Assembly: GCA_030453055.1 (NCBI GenBank)
Contig: JAKDLC010000051.1
Coordinates: 1-10,104 of the forward strand
Direction: 5' to 3'
Length of the DNA: 10,104 nt
From: Nitrosospira sp.
Lineage (GTDB): Bacteria; Pseudomonadota; Gammaproteobacteria; Burkholderiales; Nitrosomonadaceae
Under the pieces are notes generated by a model that searched no databases, was not told where the DNA came from, and saw only the letters and a program-made list of their open reading frames with translations. Below, one piece after another: positions 6,451 to 10,104 of this stretch. The position numbers and the translations under genes were made by a program. Numbering within the stretch: the stretch's first letter is position 1; every line of letters starts with the position of its first letter.

Positions 6451-7818
6451 TCACGGAAATAACTTTCCCGGATTAAGAATGTTACGGGGGTCGAACAGCC
6501 GTTTGATTTCTTTCATCAATGCCAGCGTTGGCGCATCGATCTCCTTGCTGATGTAAGCACGTTTTTCGCTGCCTACCCCATGTTCACCTGACAACGTACC
6601 ATTGAGCCTGATTACCAGGTCGAAAATCTCATTCAGACAATTCTCCGCCCGATCCATCTCATCGCCGCTATCAGGATTCACTAACAGATTCACATGAATA
6701 TTGCCGTTGCCGGCATGACCGAAATTGACATTGGCGATCCCGTACTTGCTGCTCAGTTGCGCCAGTCCATCCAGAAATTGCGGTAATGCTGAAACGGGCA
6801 CAACCACATCCTCGTTAATTTTCCTTGGCGCTATCTCGCGCAGCAGTGGAGACAGCGTCTTTCGGGCCAGCCACAACGTCGCGGCGTCCGCAACCTCCTC
6901 CGCATGAATCAGGCCCACATTGCGGCACGCATCCAGAACGGATGCGCATGCCTCGGGAATATAACGGGAAAGCCCATCCACCTCGATCATCAGCATGGCG
7001 CAGGTGTCGTCGGGCAGCATGCCGGGGAAGCGCCCGCGTATCAAGTCGAGTGAGCCCTCATCCAGAAACTCGAGCGCACTGGGGGTCTCGGGAAGCGCCA
7101 TAATCCGGAGTATTGCCGAGGCGCAACTTCCGGCATCACGATAATGCGCAGTGATCCCGCTACGAGACTGGGGAAGCGGCGTAAGCTTGAGCGTTGCCTC
7201 GGTAATTACGGCCAGCGTACCTTCCGAACCGACCAAAAGCCGCGTGAGATCGTAGCCCACCACGCCTTTAGTGGTATAGCAACCGGTCTTGATAACCTCG
7301 CCTCCCCCGGTGACTGCTTTCAACCCGAGCACATGATCGCGCGTCGTTCCGTATTTCACCGCATGAGGGCCGCCGGCGGAGGTCGCCAGATTTCCACCTA
7401 TGCTCGAGTAGGCTGCGCTGGAAGGATCGGGCGGCCAGAAAAAGCCATAAGGTTCAGCCGCATCCTGTACTGTTTGGTTGAGAACACCCGGTTCAGCCAC
7501 AATCACCCGATTGGCGGGATCAACCGAGATGACACGTAACATCCGTTCCAGGGATAGCGCCACGCCGCCTTGTTCAGGAAGACTTCCTCCCGACGTGCCG
7601 GTGCCGCGCCCGCGCGGCGTGAGCGGAATTTCACAATCATTGCAAAGCGCCACAATTGCTTGCACCTCTAGCGGCGTAATGGGAAACGCCACCGCATCGG
7701 GCGGAAAAATTTTACGGCTATTGTCGTAGGCGTAGGCATAACAGTCCACCGGGTCCGTGAGAAGGCGCTCAGAGGGAAGTAGAGCCCCAAGTTGGGTGAT
7801 AAAGTTAACCGGGAGCAT
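6451..7818 (-). CDS. FAD-linked oxidase, GlcD / D-lactate dehydrogenase type
   Basis: A 455-residue flavoprotein of the 2-hydroxyacid dehydrogenase group (glycolate oxidase GlcD, D-lactate and D-2-hydroxyglutarate dehydrogenases). The N-terminal FAD-binding domain of the VAO/PCMH fold includes PRGRGTGTSGG (residues 68-78), NLATSAGGPHAVKYG (143-157) and VGSEGTLAVIT (196-206). The C-terminal FAD-oxidase domain contains NEDVVVP (335-341), HAGNGNIHVN (368-377) and GEHGVGSEKR (411-420), which hold likely substrate- and metal-contacting His and Glu residues. It ends NPGKLFP, so it looks complete. No glcE, glcF or lactate permease is adjacent, so the substrate cannot be assigned; D-lactate or glycolate are the leading guesses. 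ATG 7818 lacks a clear Shine-Dalgarno. It lies 97 bases beyond dolP on the same strand. Confidence 0.92.
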   Translation of the reverse strand: MLPVNFITQLGALLPSERLLTDPVDCYAYAYDNSRKIFPPDAVAFPITPLEVQAIVALCNDCEIPLTPRGRGTGTSGGSLPEQGGVALSLERMLRVISVDPANRVIVAEPGVLNQTVQDAAEPYGFFWPPDPSSAAYSSIGGNLATSAGGPHAVKYGTTRDHVLGLKAVTGGGEVIKTGCYTTKGVVGYDLTRLLVGSEGTLAVITEATLKLTPLPQSRSGITAHYRDAGSCASAILRIMALPETPSALEFLDEGSLDLIRGRFPGMLPDDTCAMLMIEVDGLSRYIPEACASVLDACRNVGLIHAEEVADAATLWLARKTLSPLLREIAPRKINEDVVVPVSALPQFLDGLAQLSSKYGIANVNFGHAGNGNIHVNLLVNPDSGDEMDRAENCLNEIFDLVIRLNGTLSGEHGVGSEKRAYISKEIDAPTLALMKEIKRLFDPRNILNPGKLFP

Positions 7819-7916
7819 TTGCGAGAAACATCAATTTTTGGACGGCCGATGCAGCACGCCGGCGAAGCACGGGTTTTGGCGAAGACATGCCGCGGCGCAA
7901 TCAGCCGACCGCCCGC

Positions 7917-8492
7917 TCAATTCAGGTATTCGAATACTTTCACTACCTTCCGTACCCCATTGGTGGAACTGGCAATCTCTACCGCACTCTCGACTTCCTT
8001 ACGGTTTGCCAATCCCAGCAGATAGACCACGCCGTTCTCTGTCACTACCTTTACATGATTGATCTGAAACTTACCCGCATCCATAAAGCGTCCCTTGACT
8101 TTGGATGTAATCAACGTGTCATTACTGCGAGACATAAACGTGCTGATTTCAGCTATCGCGATCTCATTGGTGACATTGCGCACGTGTTCGATGCGCCTGA
8201 CAAGATCGCCAATTTCCTTTCTTACGTTCTCGATCGGAGCCTCCCCGGTAAGCAACACGTTACGATTAAAGCTGGTAACATTGACATGCACCTTATTGCC
8301 GAATTTTTCACTGATGCGTCGAGCACTTTTCAGCTCAATCCCTTCATCTTCCACAAAAGTACCGCTTGTACGCCGATCCTGAGATACCGCCACACCTGTG
8401 CCAACACCGGTAGCGATCAGCAGGCCGCAACCCTGGAGAAACGGAAACAGCAATACCAGTAATAGCAACCATTTTTGGTTCGTATTTTTCAT
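7917..8492 (-). CDS. dolP: Outer-membrane lipoprotein with two BON domains (DolP/YraP)
   Basis: A 191-residue lipoprotein, the same length as E. coli DolP. A signal peptide (MKNTNQKW then a hydrophobic run) ends at the lipobox LQGC with Cys22. Two BON domains follow, at about residues 48-117 and 124-191. The linker DRRTSGTFVEDEGIELK and the segments SNDTLITSKVK and VKVVTENGVVYLLGL match the DolP pattern closely. In E. coli DolP sits in the outer membrane, binds anionic phospholipid and supports envelope integrity. A GAGAGAA purine tract lies just before ATG 8492 on the minus strand. It is 19 bases downstream of yraN and almost certainly co-transcribed; the enterobacterial order has diaA between them, absent here. 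Confidence 0.92.
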   Translation of the reverse strand: MKNTNQKWLLLLVLLFPFLQGCGLLIATGVGTGVAVSQDRRTSGTFVEDEGIELKSARRISEKFGNKVHVNVTSFNRNVLLTGEAPIENVRKEIGDLVRRIEHVRNVTNEIAIAEISTFMSRSNDTLITSKVKGRFMDAGKFQINHVKVVTENGVVYLLGLANRKEVESAVEIASSTNGVRKVVKVFEYLN

Positions 8493-8511
8493 TTATTCTC
8501 TCTATTGATTG

Positions 8512-8850
8512 CTATTCACCGAACGCATTCTTGATCCATTCAATTTTGTGCTCGTTACAAGCGGATAATAACACTGCATCAAAGCGACATGGCGGCTCGG
8601 TTTTTAGCGACGCAAGGTAATATCGTGCCGTGCGTAATAGCTTCCTCCGTTTGGATGACGTAATGCTGGCGGCTGCGCCGCCAAAAAACGGATTTGCGCG
8701 CAACCGAACCTCGATGAATACCAACGTCACTCCCTCACGCATGATGAGATCGATTTCTCCGAAGCGGCAGCGGTAGTTTCTATGAAGCAGAATAAGGTTC
8801 CGATGCAGGAGAAATTCTTCGGCATATCGCTCGGCCTCGCTACCTTTCAT
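8512..8850 (-). CDS. yraN: UPF0102 family protein YraN (predicted endonuclease-like fold)
   Basis: A 112-residue protein of the UPF0102 family. The N-terminus (GSEAERYAEEFLLHRNLILLHRNYRC) is followed by the restriction-endonuclease-like core GEIDLIMREGVTLVFIEVRLR, with the acidic pair Glu-Ile-Asp and the E-V-R that stands for the ExK of nuclease-like folds. The second part, SITSSKRRKLLRTARYYLA and CRFDAVLL, is also typical. EVR in place of EVK is not rare in betaproteobacterial members. Length is slightly short but normal. A GAGAG tract lies upstream of ATG 8850 on the minus strand. It is divergent from rsmI and upstream of dolP, a pairing also seen in Enterobacteria. Precise cellular function is not established. 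Confidence 0.92.
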   Translation of the reverse strand: MKGSEAERYAEEFLLHRNLILLHRNYRCRFGEIDLIMREGVTLVFIEVRLRANPFFGGAAASITSSKRRKLLRTARYYLASLKTEPPCRFDAVLLSACNEHKIEWIKNAFGE

Positions 8851-8939
8851 GGCTGATCACTCTCATTATTCCCGGTCGCGTTAAACGCACTGGCAACATA
8901 TATTTTACAATGCGACTCACTTCACTCATAAAGTTCTAA

Positions 8940-8991
8940 CCCGGACGTTTCATAAATTCGCGTGATGATTGCGCAGGATTTTGTTTTGTAG
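8940..8991 (+). repeat. 52-bp repeat, copy A (diverged)
   Basis: This copy begins CCCGGACGTTTCATAAATT and ends TTTTGTTTTGTAG. It has the same length as the other two copies, with conserved outer and inner ends and a diverged centre. It lies in the same orientation as copy C. Confidence 0.7.
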
Positions 8992-9047
8992 GGGGATTTG
9001 GTGAGGGAATGGCGTAGTGATTCATACGCCCGACGAGCAAAATTCTT

Positions 9048-9099
9048 ATACGAAACAAAAGACCAGCAAAAGCGCGCGTCAATTTATGAAACATCCGGG
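9048..9099 (-). repeat. 52-bp repeat, copy B
   Basis: On the plus strand it begins ATACGAAACAAAAG and ends AATTTATGAAACATCCGGG. It is the reverse complement of copy C (10053-10104) with only three mismatches over 52 bases. It is open in the rsmI frame, which creates a spurious in-frame N-terminal extension. Confidence 0.85.
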
Positions 9100-9154
9100 T
9101 TTATTGCCATCAACCGTCGGTTTGAAGAATGAGCGGTCAACTGCCGGATTCAGG

Positions 9155-10015
9155 ATGATACCATCAGGCACCTTATACGTCGTCGCCACACCGATAGGAA
9201 ACCTGCGCGACATTAGCCTGCGAGCATTGGATATCCTTGCCGCGGTGGATGTAATCGCCGCGGAGGATACCCGTACTACGGCGCACTTGCTTACGCATCA
9301 CTCTTTAGCCAAAAAGATGATGGCATCGCACCGGCACAACGAATGCGCTACGGCAAAAAAAGTTGTGAATTTGCTCGCCCAGGGAAAATCAGTTGCCCTT
9401 GTCACCGACGCCGGCACGCCGGGGATATCCGACCCCGGAAGCATTCTGGTAACACTGGTGCGGGATCAAGGATACAAAGTGGTGCCGATTCCTGGCGCCA
9501 ACGCGGCGGTGTGCGCTCTGTCGGCGGCAGGGATCGTCACGCCAAATTTTCTGTTTTACGGTTTTCTGCCGGTTAGCGTCGGGCCGCGCAGGCGCGAACT
9601 GGAAAAATTAAAATCGCTGCCTCACACGCTGGTATTTTACGAAGCGCCCCACCGCATCCTCGAATGCATGGCGGATTTGGCGGAGGTGCTTGGTATACGT
9701 CGCCAACTTACCATTGCGAGGGAGCTGACAAAATTATTCGAGACCATCCACACCTGTGCTTTGGGTGATGCCCTTGGCTGGCTCCAAGCTGACGTCAACC
9801 GGCAAAAAGGCGAATTCGTACTCCTGTTGTCGGGTGCGGAGTCCGGAAATGAAGGCGAAATCAACGACAAGGCGCAACGTACATTGAAGCTATTACTGAA
9901 AGACCTGCCGCTGAAACAGGCCGTCGGACTGGCTGCGGAAATAAGCGGTGAAAGCAGAAACAAACTATACGCGCTGGCGTTAGCGTTAAAGGGGGAGGCA
10001 AGTCGTAACAAATAG
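9155..10015 (+). CDS. rsmI: 16S rRNA (cytidine(1402)-2'-O)-methyltransferase RsmI
   Basis: SAM-dependent tetrapyrrole-methylase-fold enzyme that 2'-O-methylates C1402 in the 30S decoding centre. From ATG 9155 it has 286 residues, the normal family length. Motifs in order are LYVVATPIGNL (7-17), AAEDTR (35-40), SHRHNE (58-63), LVTDAGTPGISDPG (82-95), then PIPGANAAVCALSAAG, FYGFLP, LVFYEAPHRI, TIARELTKLFET and KGEFVLLL. The C-terminal LAAEISGESRNKLYALAL is also typical. The frame stays open upstream to a GTG at 9017, but those 46 residues are read through the repeat element and are not family-like. ATG 9155 has no good Shine-Dalgarno (CAGG directly abuts it). TTG 9122 or ATG 9086 are alternatives, so the exact start is uncertain. 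Confidence 0.94.
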   Translation: MIPSGTLYVVATPIGNLRDISLRALDILAAVDVIAAEDTRTTAHLLTHHSLAKKMMASHRHNECATAKKVVNLLAQGKSVALVTDAGTPGISDPGSILVTLVRDQGYKVVPIPGANAAVCALSAAGIVTPNFLFYGFLPVSVGPRRRELEKLKSLPHTLVFYEAPHRILECMADLAEVLGIRRQLTIARELTKLFETIHTCALGDALGWLQADVNRQKGEFVLLLSGAESGNEGEINDKAQRTLKLLLKDLPLKQAVGLAAEISGESRNKLYALALALKGEASRNK

Positions 10016-10022
10016 CAGGATA

Positions 10023-10052
10023 ATATAATCCCTCACAGCCTTGGGATTATAT
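10023..10052 (+). terminator. Hairpin after rsmI, possible terminator
   Basis: A perfect 10-bp stem, ATATAATCCC (10023-10032) with GGGATTATAT (10043-10052), encloses a 10-base loop starting seven bases after the rsmI stop codon. Position fits transcription termination, but there is no T-tract after it and the stem base is AT-rich. It abuts repeat copy C directly, so it may instead belong to the repeat boundary. Confidence 0.45.
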
Positions 10053-10104
10053 CCCGGATGTTTCATAAATTGACGCGCGCCCTTGCTGGCCTTTTGTTTC
10101 GTAT
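10053..10104 (+). repeat. 52-bp repeat, copy C (reaches window edge)
   Basis: This copy starts CCCGGATGTTTCATAAATTG and ends TTTTGTTTCGTAT at the last base. It is inverted relative to copy B with 49 of 52 identical bases, and in direct orientation to copy A. By analogy with the A/B pair it could be the left arm of a second palindromic element whose remainder lies beyond the window. Confidence 0.85.

Larger units (their letters stand above)
8940..9099. mobile_element. MITE-like 160-bp imperfect palindrome
   Basis: The left arm 8940-8991 and right arm 9048-9099 are inverted copies of one 52-bp repeat. When the right arm is reverse-complemented, 35 of 52 positions match without gaps: 18 of the outermost 19 bases (CCCGGA.GTTTCATAAATT) and 11 of the innermost 13 (TTTTGTTT.GTA). 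The pairing extends two bases outward (AACCCGG / CCGGGTT). The middle holds a hairpin, GGCGTA 9011-9016 and TACGCC 9025-9030, within one base of the palindrome's centre. No transposase is encoded and no clear target duplication was seen (flanks TTCTAA and TTTATT). Non-autonomous transposable element or structured intergenic repeat are both possible. Confidence 0.6.
8851..9154. other. Divergent yraN-rsmI intergenic region occupied by a repeat element
   Basis: This stretch separates two divergent starts, so it should hold both promoters. About half of it (8940-9099) is the palindromic repeat element described separately. The remaining 8851-8939 is AT-richer and is the likely yraN promoter side; a TTGCCA on the minus strand (8891-8896) is followed by AATAAT (8865-8870), but the 20-base spacing is too long for a confident call. 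The rsmI-side promoter cannot be placed by eye. No additional gene is supported. Confidence 0.6.

Noticed and set aside
7144..7539. 131-codon plus-strand ORF opposite the FAD oxidase, and similar frames at 6825-7103 and 7887-8462
   Set aside because: They mirror conserved minus-strand genes and have no family resemblance; the minus-strand reading explains the sequence.
8690..8740. EVR instead of EVK in the YraN nuclease-like motif, as a possible inactivation
   Set aside because: EVR occurs commonly in UPF0102 proteins of related bacteria, so it is not a sign of decay.
8851..8939. Sigma70-like promoter for yraN (TTGCCA and AATAAT on the minus strand)
   Set aside because: The 20-base spacer is too long for a confident call; mentioned only as a possibility in the intergenic entry.
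1..10104. CRISPR arrays, tRNA or rRNA genes, defence systems, phage genes or secondary-metabolite clusters
   Set aside because: No regularly spaced repeats, RNA gene signatures or related protein families were seen; apart from the rsmI-flanking repeats the window is core metabolism and housekeeping.

Overview
The window looks like chromosomal DNA from a betaproteobacterium, possibly Nitrosomonadales or an ammonia-oxidiser-like lineage. That placement is inferred from gene order and protein sequence style; no rRNA or other marker is present. Coding density is high and nearly every gene belongs to a recognisable family. I found no tRNA, rRNA, CRISPR array, phage gene or transposase gene.

Bases 1-6435 are the aa3-type cytochrome c oxidase (complex IV) and assembly block. 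It contains the 3' part of ctaD (subunit I), a 37-residue single-helix assembly-type protein, ctaG (Cox11, CuB insertion), a small DUF2970 membrane protein, ctaE/coxC (subunit III), a reversed DUF2909 twin-helix protein, a SURF1-family assembly factor, a membrane-anchored thioredoxin-like protein with a Sco-like CxxxC...DH pattern, ctaB (haem O synthase) and a Sco1/SenC copper-chaperone lipoprotein. The block supplies catalytic subunits, copper insertion (CtaG, Sco and perhaps the Sco-like protein) and haem (CtaB, SURF1). A ctaA/COX15 haem A synthase gene, often found just before ctaB in related clusters, is absent from the 151-base gap there.

Bases 6451-8850 hold three minus-strand genes that converge on the oxidase block: an FAD-linked GlcD/D-lactate dehydrogenase-type oxidoreductase, a two-BON-domain outer-membrane lipoprotein (DolP/YraP) and the UPF0102 protein YraN. 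Divergent from yraN is rsmI (16S rRNA 2'-O-methyltransferase), on the plus strand to 10015. The rsmI/yraN/dolP neighbourhood resembles the enterobacterial one, without diaA.

The most unusual feature is a 52-bp repeat family around rsmI. Two copies in inverted orientation (8940-8991 and 9048-9099) make a roughly 160-bp imperfect palindrome with a small hairpin at its exact centre, in the yraN-rsmI intergenic region. This resembles a MITE. A third copy (10053-10104), matching the second at 49 of 52 positions in inverted orientation, lies just after rsmI at the window edge, so rsmI is bracketed by inverted repeats. The second-best observation is the Sco-like protein encoded between surf1 and ctaB.
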